DNA from: Mucilaginibacter phenanthrenivorans
GTDB lineage: Bacteria > Bacteroidota > Bacteroidia > Sphingobacteriales > Sphingobacteriaceae
Direction of reading: 5' to 3'
NCBI RefSeq assembly: GCF_024721155.1
Contig: NZ_JAHVAP010000015.1
Coordinates: 62,001 to 126,000 of the forward strand
Length of the DNA: 64,000 nt
Shown here: positions 43,612 to 53,393 of the stretch, in pieces
Position numbering within the stretch: the stretch's first letter is position 1
How the letters are laid out: each line of letters starts with the position of its first letter
Position numbers and translations under genes: made by a program
The notes under the pieces: generated by a model
What the model saw: only the letters and a program-made list of their open reading frames with translations
Databases searched by the model: none
What the model was told of the DNA's origin: nothing

Positions 43612-45762
43612 ATGGCAAAAAAACACGATCAAACGGAACCTGCAAAGCCTGCAGCTAAATCTGCGGCAGCAAAAAAAACAGTTAAGCCAAAGGCAGAGGC
43701 CCCTGTAAAAGAGACTGCACCTGCTAAACCGAAAGCTAAACCTGCCGCAAAGAAGGAAGCTGCTGCGCCTAAAACCACTAAAAAAACAACCACAGTTGTA
43801 TTAGCGCCGCCACCACCGGTTTTAAATGCCGTTGAAGTGTACAGCAGTTTTACCGATTTCGATATTGCCCTGTTTAAGTCGGGCAAGCATTACAAGCTGT
43901 ATGAAAAATTTGGTTCACATGTAATTGAATTTAATGGTGTTGTAGGTACTTACTTTTCTGTTTGGGCGCCAAATGCACAGTATGTGTCGCTGATTGCCAA
44001 TTTTAACGGCTGGAACCGTGGCTCACATCCCTTATATGTTCGCTGGGATGGCTCGGGGATATGGGAGGGCTTTATACCCAACATAGGCGTTGGCGAAACG
44101 TATAAATATTACATCAAATCATCTACAGGAGAGGACCTTGAAAAAAGCGATCCGTTTGCATTACGCTGGGAAGTTGCTCCAAAAACAGCATCCATAGTTG
44201 CTGACACTTTTTACGAGTGGAAGGATAATGAATGGATGGCCACACGTGAGGGGCATAACGCGCTGAACAGGCCATATTCGGTTTACGAAATGCATATTGG
44301 CTCGTGGGCAAGGAGCTACGAAAGCCCTGATGAATTTTTAACATATGATCAGCTTGCCGAGAGATTAGTGCCTTACATCAAGGAAATGGGCTTTACGCAC
44401 GTGGAGTTTATGCCGATAATGGAGCATCCATATTACCCGAGCTGGGGATACCAGATCACTGGCTTCTTTGCCGCATCATCAAGATATGGTACGCCTCAAC
44501 AACTGATGTATTTGATTGAGGAATTGCATAAGGCAGGAGTAGGGGTGATCCTGGATTGGGTACCATCCCACTTCCCGGGTGACATTCACGCCCTATACAA
44601 ATTTGACGGTACGCACCTTTATGAGCACGCCGATCCGCGCAAAGGATTTCACCCTGATTGGAAATCGTACATATTTAATTACGGACGTAACGAGGTTCGC
44701 GCGTTTTTAATAAGCAATGCTATTTTTTGGCTGGACAGGTACCATGCCGACGGACTGCGTGTAGATGCAGTAGCGTCCATGCTGTACCTTGATTACTCAC
44801 GTAAACACGGTGAATGGGAAACCAATATGTACGGTGGGAACGAAAACCTGGAAGCTATCTCATTCCTAAAGGAATTTAACGAGGCGGTTTACAGCATCTT
44901 CCCCGACACACAAACCATCGCTGAGGAATCCACCTCATTTACGGGAGTGAGTCGACCGGTTTACACTGGTGGCTTGGGCTTTGGTATGAAATGGATGATG
45001 GGCTGGATGCACGATTCTATAAAATATTTTTCGACTGATCCGCTTTATCGTAAATATCACCACAACCAGATCACTTTTAGCCTGATCTATGCCTTTACAG
45101 AAAACTTTATGCTGCCCTTCTCGCATGACGAGGTAGTTTACGGAAAAGGGTCGATGCTGCGTAAGATGCCGGGTGACGAATGGCAGCAATTTGCCAACCT
45201 GCGTTTGCTTTACAGCTATATGTTTACCCATCCCGGTACAAAGCTGCTGTTTATGGGAGCCGAATTTGGGCAAGGCACAGAATGGAACTTCCAAAATTCG
45301 CTTGACTGGTACCTGCTTGAATACCCTAACCACCAGGGAATAAAGGAAACCGTAAAGGCATTGAACCATTTATACCGCGATGAACCCGCACTTTACGAAA
45401 AAGGCTTTGAATGGAGCAGCTTTGAATGGGTTGACGGCGGCAACTCAAACGATTCGATATTGGTTTATAACCGCAAGGGGCACGATGTTGAGAACGACCT
45501 GGTTGTTATCTTAAACATGACGCCAATAACACACCATGGTTATAGGATCGGTATGCCAACGAAGGGCAAATGGACCGAGATCTTTAATTCCGATGCAAAA
45601 AGATTCTGGGGCAGCGGTGTTGAAAATAACGGACAATTCGCTACCGATGCTATTAACTGGCATGGCAGGGATAATTCAATTTTAATAACCATTCCGCCTT
45701 TGGCAGCAGTAATATTTAAAAAGGCAGCTGTTGTACCCGCTAAATACGAATTAAAAAAATAG
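43612..45762 (+). CDS. glgB: 1,4-alpha-glucan branching enzyme with histone-H1-like N-terminal tail
   Basis: A 716-residue GH13 branching enzyme that makes alpha-1,6 branches in glycogen. Residues 1-70 are a low-complexity Lys/Ala/Pro tail (KPAAKSAAAKKTVKPKAEA...APPPPV). Then a CBM48 domain (VGTYFSVWAPNAQYVSLIAN), and the barrel with GYQITGFFAASSRYGTP, LDWVPSHFPGD, DGLRVDAVASM (nucleophile Asp385), IAEES (acid/base Glu438) and PFSHDEVVYGKGS. It ends with an all-beta domain. The core follows the eukaryotic-like/GlgB short form. It closes the starch/glycogen locus. The tail is the odd feature. Confidence 0.93.
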   Translation: MAKKHDQTEPAKPAAKSAAAKKTVKPKAEAPVKETAPAKPKAKPAAKKEAAAPKTTKKTTTVVLAPPPPVLNAVEVYSSFTDFDIALFKSGKHYKLYEKFGSHVIEFNGVVGTYFSVWAPNAQYVSLIANFNGWNRGSHPLYVRWDGSGIWEGFIPNIGVGETYKYYIKSSTGEDLEKSDPFALRWEVAPKTASIVADTFYEWKDNEWMATREGHNALNRPYSVYEMHIGSWARSYESPDEFLTYDQLAERLVPYIKEMGFTHVEFMPIMEHPYYPSWGYQITGFFAASSRYGTPQQLMYLIEELHKAGVGVILDWVPSHFPGDIHALYKFDGTHLYEHADPRKGFHPDWKSYIFNYGRNEVRAFLISNAIFWLDRYHADGLRVDAVASMLYLDYSRKHGEWETNMYGGNENLEAISFLKEFNEAVYSIFPDTQTIAEESTSFTGVSRPVYTGGLGFGMKWMMGWMHDSIKYFSTDPLYRKYHHNQITFSLIYAFTENFMLPFSHDEVVYGKGSMLRKMPGDEWQQFANLRLLYSYMFTHPGTKLLFMGAEFGQGTEWNFQNSLDWYLLEYPNHQGIKETVKALNHLYRDEPALYEKGFEWSSFEWVDGGNSNDSILVYNRKGHDVENDLVVILNMTPITHHGYRIGMPTKGKWTEIFNSDAKRFWGSGVENNGQFATDAINWHGRDNSILITIPPLAAVIFKKAAVVPAKYELKK

Positions 45763-45778
45763 TTATCTGAATGTTAAT

Positions 45779-45809
45779 AACTTAGCTAAGTTAAAGGAAC
45801 CTTTTTTAT
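45779..45809 (+). terminator. Probable glgB terminator
   Basis: The 14-bp palindrome AACTTAGCTAAGTT (45779-45792) is followed by AAAGGAACCTTTTTTAT, a small stem ending in a T-run. It lies 17 bp after the glgB stop. Confidence 0.5.
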
Positions 45810-45860
45810 CCCGGTTGCGTAATAAGTACATTGATTCTTTAAGACGGGTCAATCCATATT

Positions 45861-46079
45861 ATGAACCCTAAATATCGTTCACTGTACCTGATGATTGGCT
45901 TTGCCGGATTTGCATTTCTTGGTTATGATGCATTTATTGCGTACCCGGATATCAATCCGTTAAGAGTTTTGTTAATTGCGGCCCCGGATATGGTTTTCTT
46001 TTTTCTTGCATACAGAACATACCCTGTTGAGGAAACTGGAACCCTGAAAACCAGTAAGGTGAAGTCGTACCAGAGTTAG
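45861..46079 (+). CDS. Small two-helix membrane protein, paralogue 1
   Basis: A 72-residue protein with two membrane helices (residues 8-25 and 36-51) and a polar C-terminus. It starts MNPKYR, as does the neighbouring 63-residue protein at 46235, and both share a YP-x-(I/L)-N turn and a (A/S)Y-(R/K)-TY end of helix 2, so they are tandem paralogues. No family is recognised. A third short two-helix protein at 61158 is similar only in layout. Confidence 0.55.
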   Translation: MNPKYRSLYLMIGFAGFAFLGYDAFIAYPDINPLRVLLIAAPDMVFFFLAYRTYPVEETGTLKTSKVKSYQS

Positions 46080-46109
46080 ATAATATTTACTAATAAAGAT
46101 ATTTAGTTG

Positions 46110-46156
46110 AACAGTCTTCAAATAGTCATTGAAAAATGGTTTATTTGAAGACTGTT
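46110..46156. terminator. 15-bp stem between the paralogous small membrane genes
   Basis: AACAGTCTTCAAATA and TATTTGAAGACTGTT are exact inverted copies with a 17-nt loop. No T-run follows directly. It may end the first small gene's transcript. Confidence 0.5.
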
Positions 46157-46234
46157 TGCATTCTAGCCCTTATTAGTCGCTGCTAAAACATTATTGTCAG
46201 ATACCCGGTTGTTAAAAGATTAGAACTTAAAATT

Positions 46235-46426
46235 ATGAACCCTAAATACCGTATCCTTTATTTAATAGCCGGAATACTTGCCTTAGGGTTAGTTATTTAC
46301 CAGGCTGTTACCACATATCCGGCGCTGAATTATCCCAGGTTAGGGCTTAATACAATTATTTCTATCTTCTTCTTTTACCTCTCCTACAAAACTTACCACG
46401 AGAAAAAGGATGGGGAATTGATGTAG
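46235..46426 (+). CDS. Small two-helix membrane protein, paralogue 2
   Basis: A 63-residue protein, MNPKYRILYLIAGILALGLV at the start, with membrane helices at 7-24 and 36-52 and a charged tail (HEKKDGEL). It is a tandem paralogue of the gene at 45861. Function unknown; the size suggests an accessory or regulatory membrane peptide. Confidence 0.55.
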   Translation: MNPKYRILYLIAGILALGLVIYQAVTTYPALNYPRLGLNTIISIFFFYLSYKTYHEKKDGELM

Positions 46427-46464
46427 TTATTTGACAGTTAATCTGAATATTTATAATAAGGCCT

Positions 46465-47403
46465 TTATTGAACTGATAATGGTTTGATCTGTTTGATCTT
46501 CTCAATAATTACAGATGTGTATCTTTTCGCCCCATTTATATTGAGGTGTTCATCATCAAAAAAATAAACCTTGTTCTTGAAACGGTCATCGTTAGCGAAG
46601 TCGAAGAAGGGCACATGGGTGTCAGTAGCAATTTTTGCGGCAATTTGCGATGTGCGGGTGTTCGAGCGCAATTTCGGCAGTACCGGTGAAATAAAAACGA
46701 ATACCTTAATGTGTCGTTTCAAACATTCGGTAAGGAACGATTTATAAACGTTAACATAATTTTGGTCAATAGCACTATCCGTATAATAGTTTCCCTTAAA
46801 TACAGTCTTGATGGTATCAGTTAATGGGATGAATCCCAACAGGCTATCAGCCTTAAACTCCGTTTTGTTCTTATAAATGTTGCGATTAATTATAGAAAAA
46901 AGCTGCGAATTAAACTGGTAAGTTTTTGACAGAACCTTTATTTTTTCGAATGCAGATCGCTGATTAATTATTGAGCGAATTTCAGGGTGTTGGTCATAGT
47001 AAGGTAACAGGGAAGATAGATGATCATACCCGGCCGGGTTCACGCTGAATTCATCAGCTCTTATATCAAGGATAATAATCTTTGGTGTATAACGCTGTAG
47101 AACACATTTCAACATCGCATATGAATATAGCAGGTAATTACCCCTGGCTCCGGTATTATAACAGCTCAAATGCACACTGTCCGCCAGTTGTTTCGCAACG
47201 TAATGATGTACAGCGTGGGATGATCCTATGACCAGCAATTGCTGATCAGCATAGTTGGCGACGTAGGTTGTTGTGTTGCCAATTATCGAGTCATGCTTGA
47301 AATAAAAATATTTTAACACGCTGCCTGTCGTATAATCAAGCACAATTAGCAATAGGATGAACAGCACCAGCTTTTTTATCAATGCCTTTAAATTATAGCT
47401 CAT
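46465..47403 (-). CDS. SGNH-type membrane-anchored acetyltransferase partner (AlgJ/DltD-like)
   Basis: A 312-residue protein with one N-terminal membrane helix (residues 8-27) and an extracytoplasmic SGNH-like domain: LLVIGSSHAVHHY (candidate nucleophile Ser62), RGNYLLYSYAML, KIIILDIRADEF, and DDEHLNINGAK near the end with the Asp and His of the triad. Such proteins complete O-acetyl transfer begun by an MBOAT partner. The MBOAT gene ends 2 bp before this start, so the pair is an operon. Substrate: an exopolysaccharide or other cell-surface glycan, by inference. Start ATG at 47401-47403. Confidence 0.78.
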   Translation of the reverse strand: MSYNLKALIKKLVLFILLLIVLDYTTGSVLKYFYFKHDSIIGNTTTYVANYADQQLLVIGSSHAVHHYVAKQLADSVHLSCYNTGARGNYLLYSYAMLKCVLQRYTPKIIILDIRADEFSVNPAGYDHLSSLLPYYDQHPEIRSIINQRSAFEKIKVLSKTYQFNSQLFSIINRNIYKNKTEFKADSLLGFIPLTDTIKTVFKGNYYTDSAIDQNYVNVYKSFLTECLKRHIKVFVFISPVLPKLRSNTRTSQIAAKIATDTHVPFFDFANDDRFKNKVYFFDDEHLNINGAKRYTSVIIEKIKQIKPLSVQ

Positions 47404-47405
47404 CG

Positions 47406-48833
47406 TCAAAATTGAAAGTAAATAAACTGGCCGCCATCAAATACGCCAAGCATTATGATGGCAATTACCAGTAGCCCGTATGAGAAATTTCTTATAAACG
47501 AATTGGAACTATTGAACACGGTAAACCGTTTGTTGAAATATTCGGTCTTAACCTCGTAAGCCAATAGGATGAGGATGCCTATAATACAATAAAACAACGT
47601 GTATTCGCCGCGCCATACAGTGCCGCTGAATGAGAAGATCTTTTTAAGCACAATGACAGACTCTGTAAAGTTGTTTGCTCTGAAAAACACCCACGAAATG
47701 GTAATGAAAAGCGTGGTCACCATCACCTGCAGCATTATTTTTAATACGGGAATCTTATCTAAATAGGTTACCCTGAAAAATACCGGCCAGAACTTTCGGG
47801 TTAGCCTTAAAAAGATCAAATAAAAACCGTTCAATGCACCCCAGATAACAAAGTTCCAGCTGGCGCCGTGCCACAAACCACTTATAACAAAAACAACAAG
47901 CAGGTTAAAGTAAGCCATTGGTAATGTTACCCGGTTACCGCCCATTGGAATGTACAGGTAATCTCTAAACCACGTAGTTAACGATATGTGCCACCTTTTC
48001 CAAAATTCGCTCACGTTGCGGGCCAGGTATGGCTGGTTAAAATTGGTTAGCAGCTTAAAGCCTAACACCCTGGCTGCGCCAAGGGCAATGTCGGAGTATC
48101 CTGAAAAATCACAATAGATCTGGAACGCAAATAAAAAGGTTGCCACCAGCACAGTTTTGCCGTCGTGATGAAGCGGGGCTTTATACACAGCGTTTACATA
48201 GATGGCGATACGGTCGGCAACCACCAGCTTTTTAAAAAAGCCTCTTAGCATCAGCTTTAAGCCCGATGAAATATTGTCGACATTAAGCGTTTGCTTTTCG
48301 TAAAACTGGTAGATAATGTTTTGCGGCCGCTCAATTGGTCCTGCCACCATCTGTGGGAAGAACATGACATACAATGCATAGATACCAAAATGTCTTTCGG
48401 CCTTTTGAGTGCCCCGGTAAACCTCGATAATGTAGCTCAGCGCCTGGAATGTGTGGAAGGAAAGCCCGATAGGTAATATAAAATGAGACAGCGGAATACT
48501 GCCATGATAGCCAACGTGATTCAGTAATACGGAGATATTGCCTGCAACAAAGTTGTAATATTTATAAAAGCCCAAAATTCCGATGTTCGAAAGAATGCTT
48601 ATTACGAGCAACAGTTTTTTTGCACGCCCTGTAGTTCGCTCCAAATAAATGCCGACAAAATAATCAATGGTAATGGTAAACGCCAGTATCAGGATGTAAA
48701 CCGGGATGTAGGCCATGTAGAAATAGCAGCTGGCAGCCAGTAACAGCAACCATCGCCATTTAAAGGGCGTTAAATAAAACGCAGTAACTACCGCTATAAA
48801 GAAAATAATAAACTGAACGGAGTTAAAAAGCAT
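47406..48833 (-). CDS. MBOAT-family O-acyltransferase (AlgI-like)
   Basis: A 475-residue polytopic inner-membrane protein of the AlgI branch of MBOAT acyltransferases. It has ILPIGLSFHTFQALSYIIEV, FFPQMVAGPIERP, CDFSGYSDIALGAARVLGF, FWKRWHISLTTWFRDYLYIP and the catalytic SGLWHGASWNF with His322. It moves acetyl groups from the cytoplasm to the periplasmic face for transfer to a glycan. The SGNH partner follows after 2 bp. No alginate or cellulose biosynthesis genes are nearby, so the acetylated polymer is unknown. Confidence 0.93.
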   Translation of the reverse strand: MLFNSVQFIIFFIAVVTAFYLTPFKWRWLLLLAASCYFYMAYIPVYILILAFTITIDYFVGIYLERTTGRAKKLLLVISILSNIGILGFYKYYNFVAGNISVLLNHVGYHGSIPLSHFILPIGLSFHTFQALSYIIEVYRGTQKAERHFGIYALYVMFFPQMVAGPIERPQNIIYQFYEKQTLNVDNISSGLKLMLRGFFKKLVVADRIAIYVNAVYKAPLHHDGKTVLVATFLFAFQIYCDFSGYSDIALGAARVLGFKLLTNFNQPYLARNVSEFWKRWHISLTTWFRDYLYIPMGGNRVTLPMAYFNLLVVFVISGLWHGASWNFVIWGALNGFYLIFLRLTRKFWPVFFRVTYLDKIPVLKIMLQVMVTTLFITISWVFFRANNFTESVIVLKKIFSFSGTVWRGEYTLFYCIIGILILLAYEVKTEYFNKRFTVFNSSNSFIRNFSYGLLVIAIIMLGVFDGGQFIYFQF

Positions 48834-48921
48834 TTAACAGCAATAGCGAAGTTTTACGTGCTCAATATAGCAAGAAATGCTTTTACCTTCAGTTTATGAG
48901 GAGATTGCAGCGCTTATTTTT

Positions 48922-49413
48922 TTACTTATTCAATCTTTTTTCCCGCCTCTCGTCATCCGGATCAACTTTGAATGGCATCATGGATATTTTTTTGATATAG
49001 TCTTCCGGTAGCCCCGCATTTTTAGCAAGGCCAATCACCTTTTTCAGGTACCAGTCGTAAGGTAGCAGGTGCGTGTTTACAGCATGGGGTAGGGCAACAA
49101 AGGCGCAGGCAGTATAAATTTTGTTGTTGAGATCAATGCAGGTAACAGTTTCCAGCATAAAGTCGCTGCTAAATGTTTCAGCATTAAAAAAGTTTGATTT
49201 TTCCTTGTCATCTAGGGATACCAGCACCCCCCATACACAGTCGTTAGGGTCGGATGATTGCAGGATATTCGCCTTTGACGAAAGATCATCGGCAGTTTTA
49301 TTGAATATGAAGTTATAACCCGGCAGTTTGGCAATGCCAATCTTTTTGGCAGACGGAACAGTTTTTGCAAAATGCTCGACATCCATATTACCTGCAAATG
49401 AAAATAATATCAT
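48922..49413 (-). CDS. Gamma-glutamylcyclotransferase-like protein
   Basis: A 163-residue protein with the GGCT-like fold: MILFSFAGNMDVEHFAKTVP corresponds to the family's FAYGSNM start, then SAKKIGIAKLPGYNFIFNK, SSKANILQS, CVWGVLVSLD, and NAETF, which keeps a Glu near the catalytic position. GGCT enzymes form 5-oxoproline from gamma-glutamyl amino acids. The Y-G-S-N motif is changed to F-A-G-N, so activity is uncertain. I start at the ATG 49411-49413, which restores the family N-terminus; longer frames begin with TTG inside the gapA terminator. Confidence 0.68.
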   Translation of the reverse strand: MILFSFAGNMDVEHFAKTVPSAKKIGIAKLPGYNFIFNKTADDLSSKANILQSSDPNDCVWGVLVSLDDKEKSNFFNAETFSSDFMLETVTCIDLNNKIYTACAFVALPHAVNTHLLPYDWYLKKVIGLAKNAGLPEDYIKKISMMPFKVDPDDERREKRLNK

Positions 49414-49472
49414 ACCTAATAAATTAAGAAAGACGCATTTTGTTTTAACGCGGTTATGGAAAGTTATATTAT

Positions 49473-49505
49473 AAAAAAAGCTCCCCAATAAATCGGGGAG
49501 CTTTT
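49473..49505 (-). terminator. gapA intrinsic terminator
   Basis: On the minus strand AAAAGCTCCCC-loop-GGGGAGCTTTT is an 11-bp stem followed by a T7 run. It ends the pfkA-kinase-gapA transcript 24 bp after the gapA stop. Confidence 0.9.
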
Positions 49506-49528
49506 CCTATAATGAATAAAAGCTTTAA

Positions 49529-51405
<1,877 letters not shown>

Positions 51406-52392
51406 TTAGATCGATAGTATTTCGGCCATCTGCATCAAATCTTCTTCCAGTTTAAATGTATGTTGATTAAGTGCCTCTTCGAGGCTTGTTATTTTAATGA
51501 AATTGGCTTCCAAACCAACCATCGATTGTGTTTTGCCTGCTAATAACGCGTTCACAGCAGCATAGCCAAGGCGACTTCCCAGCACCCTATCGAACGCCGA
51601 CGGGCTGCCTCCGCGCTGCAGGTGCCCTAATATGGTAACTTTTACGTCGTATTGCTTTACTTCCTTCTGCACTTTTTTGGCAATATCATAAGCGCCGCCG
51701 TTTTTATCGCCTTCAGCAACAATAACTATACTTGACGACTTTTTATTTAATGAGCCGTTTTTAAGGTTTTCTATCAGGTCGTCAATTGCCGTAGTCTTTT
51801 CGGGAAGCATTATTGCTTCTGCACCGCATGAGATACCCGCCCGCAGGGCAATTGCACCCGAATCGCGGCCCATAACCTCAACAAAGAACAAGCGGTCGTG
51901 CGCATCAGCCGTATCACGGATCTTGTCTATGGCCTCAATAACTGTATTGGTAGCAGTATCAAATCCAAGTGTATAGGTTGATCCGTAAAGGTCGTTATCG
52001 ATAGTTCCGGGTACGCCCATCACCGCAATATCAGGGAATTTTTTCGAAAAGCGCAAAGCGCCTGTAAATGTACCATCGCCGCCAATAACTACCAGGGCGT
52101 CAATGCCTTGTTTTTTTAGGTTCTGGTAGGCCAGGTCCATACCTTCGTCTGAACGGAAGGGCAAACAGCGGGCGGTTTTTAAAATAGTGCCCCCTAAATT
52201 TAGGATGTTACTTACTGAACGGGCTTGCATTTCGTACATGTCATCCTCTATAAGTCCCTGGTAGCCACGGCGTATGCCTACAACCTGTAACTTATTATAG
52301 ATGGCGGTTCTAACTATAGAACGGATGCAGGGATTCATTCCCGGAGCATCACCGCCCGACGTTAAAACTGCAAGCTTTGATATTTTTTGCAT
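51406..52392 (-). CDS. pfkA: ATP-dependent 6-phosphofructokinase
   Basis: A 328-residue PFK that phosphorylates fructose-6-phosphate. LTSGGDAPGMNPCIRSIVR at the N-terminus, GYQGLIEDD, VVIGGDGTFTGA (ATP site), PGTIDNDLYGSTYTLGFDTA (catalytic Asp and Mg site), VEVMGRDSGAIAL and LGHLQRGGSPSAFDR all match bacterial allosteric PFKs. The GGDGT motif indicates ATP rather than pyrophosphate as donor. It is the first gene of the operon with the BadF-type kinase and gapA, and diverges from a Nudix-fold regulator across a 123-bp region with palindromes. Confidence 0.97.
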   Translation of the reverse strand: MQKISKLAVLTSGGDAPGMNPCIRSIVRTAIYNKLQVVGIRRGYQGLIEDDMYEMQARSVSNILNLGGTILKTARCLPFRSDEGMDLAYQNLKKQGIDALVVIGGDGTFTGALRFSKKFPDIAVMGVPGTIDNDLYGSTYTLGFDTATNTVIEAIDKIRDTADAHDRLFFVEVMGRDSGAIALRAGISCGAEAIMLPEKTTAIDDLIENLKNGSLNKKSSSIVIVAEGDKNGGAYDIAKKVQKEVKQYDVKVTILGHLQRGGSPSAFDRVLGSRLGYAAVNALLAGKTQSMVGLEANFIKITSLEEALNQHTFKLEEDLMQMAEILSI

Positions 52393-52414
52393 TTGTTAGA
52401 TTAATTTGGAGCTA

Positions 52415-52439
52415 CGAAGATACTGTGTAAAATTTACAC
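52415..52439 (-). promoter_or_regulatory. pfkA promoter with palindromic operator candidate
   Basis: TATCTTCG (52415-52422, minus strand) resembles TAnnTTTG with one mismatch. Directly upstream, 52425-52439 is the perfect palindrome GTGTAAA-A-TTTACAC, placed where a repressor would block the -33 region. Confidence 0.5.
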
Positions 52440-52467
52440 CTTTAAATTTAATTTTTTTTTTTACTTT

Positions 52468-52515
52468 AGCGGGTAACCAATTAACAACAATATTATTCCT
52501 TAAAAATTACCCGCT
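52468..52515 (+). promoter_or_regulatory. Inverted repeat AGCGGGTAA/TTACCCGCT before the Nudix regulator gene
   Basis: The 9-bp arms at 52468-52476 and 52507-52515 are exact inverted copies 30 bp apart, and the second arm touches the TTG start codon. It may be an operator pair or a hairpin that masks translation initiation. Confidence 0.5.
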
Positions 52516-53217
52516 TTGGAAGTTAAGCTACCCACATTTAACTCAGTATTTTCAATCGATTGTGTAATATTCGGTTTTGAAGCCGGTGAACTTAAAATAT
52601 TACTCATAGAACGAAACGAAGAGCCCTTTAAGGACTGGCTTGCCTTGCCCGGCTATATAGTTGAGCAGGATGAAAGCATTGACGATGCTGCCGAACGTAT
52701 TTTATATGAGCTTACCGGCCTGCGCGACCTGCACATGCAACAGTTCCATACTTTTGGAGAGGTTGCCCGTCACCCGCAGGGCCGCGTAATAACGGTTGCC
52801 TACTATGCGTTGATCCGCATAAACGGGCAAAAGGAGCTACGGCCGGTTACCCAATACGCCCGTAAAGCCTTTTGGCACCCGGTTAACGAATTGCCCAAGC
52901 TGGCGTTCGACCACTCTGAAATCTTTGAAACCGGCTTTAACAAGATCCGCCGCCGCTTAAATTACCAGCCAATAGCATTTGAGCTGCTGCCTGAAAAGTT
53001 TACGCTTACACAGCTACAATCGCTTTACGAGGCGGTTTTAAACAAAAAGCTGGACAAGCGGAACTTCAGAAAGAAAATGCTGAGTTACGGCTTCTTAAAA
53101 GAACTGGACGAAAAGCAAAAAGGCGTATCCTATCGCGCAGCAAAACTCTACAAATTCGACCGCCGCAAATATGCGAAGATCTTTAATAATGAATTGAACC
53201 TGGATAAGGTGGGTTGA
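52516..53217 (+). CDS. Nudix-fold transcriptional regulator (NrtR/AraR-like) with degenerate Nudix box
   Basis: A 233-residue protein: Nudix domain (8-150) plus a C-terminal winged helix (160-225, LPEKFTLTQLQSLYEAVLNK, RNFRKKMLSYGFLKEL, SYRAAKLYKFD). The Nudix box (46-69) keeps Glu53, Arg61, Glu65 and Gly68, but the Nudix Gly is Tyr47 and the Glu positions 62 and 66 are Ile and Leu, so hydrolysis is unlikely. This is the layout of NrtR-type repressors, which in Bacteroidota control sugar catabolism by sensing metabolites. Divergence from the pfkA operon suggests that operon as target. It starts with TTG; an in-frame stop 15 bp upstream leaves no ATG. Confidence 0.82.
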   Translation: MEVKLPTFNSVFSIDCVIFGFEAGELKILLIERNEEPFKDWLALPGYIVEQDESIDDAAERILYELTGLRDLHMQQFHTFGEVARHPQGRVITVAYYALIRINGQKELRPVTQYARKAFWHPVNELPKLAFDHSEIFETGFNKIRRRLNYQPIAFELLPEKFTLTQLQSLYEAVLNKKLDKRNFRKKMLSYGFLKELDEKQKGVSYRAAKLYKFDRRKYAKIFNNELNLDKVG

Positions 53218-53300
53218 GTTTAGTTAATTAGAGGTTAGAGACCAGAGATTAGTTTTTTGGTCCGAAAGTCAGTAAAGTCCGGAAGTCCGAAGGAAAAAGA

Positions 53301-53331
53301 AAGGCCCTTGCAATTTAATTGCAAGGGCCTT
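53301..53331. terminator. Bidirectional perfect 15-1-15 hairpin terminator
   Basis: AAGGCCCTTGCAATT and its exact complement around one central T, with A-rich and T-rich flanks. It separates the convergent regulator and BadF-type kinase genes. Degenerate TTAATTAGAG/CTCTAATTAA and GAGATTAG/CTAATCTC words form a wider inverted repeat around it (53221-53256 and 53345-53395). Confidence 0.85.
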
Positions 53332-53393
53332 ATATATTTTGGCTAGTCTCCAAACCCAACTAATCTCTAATCAACTAGTCTCTAATTAACTAA

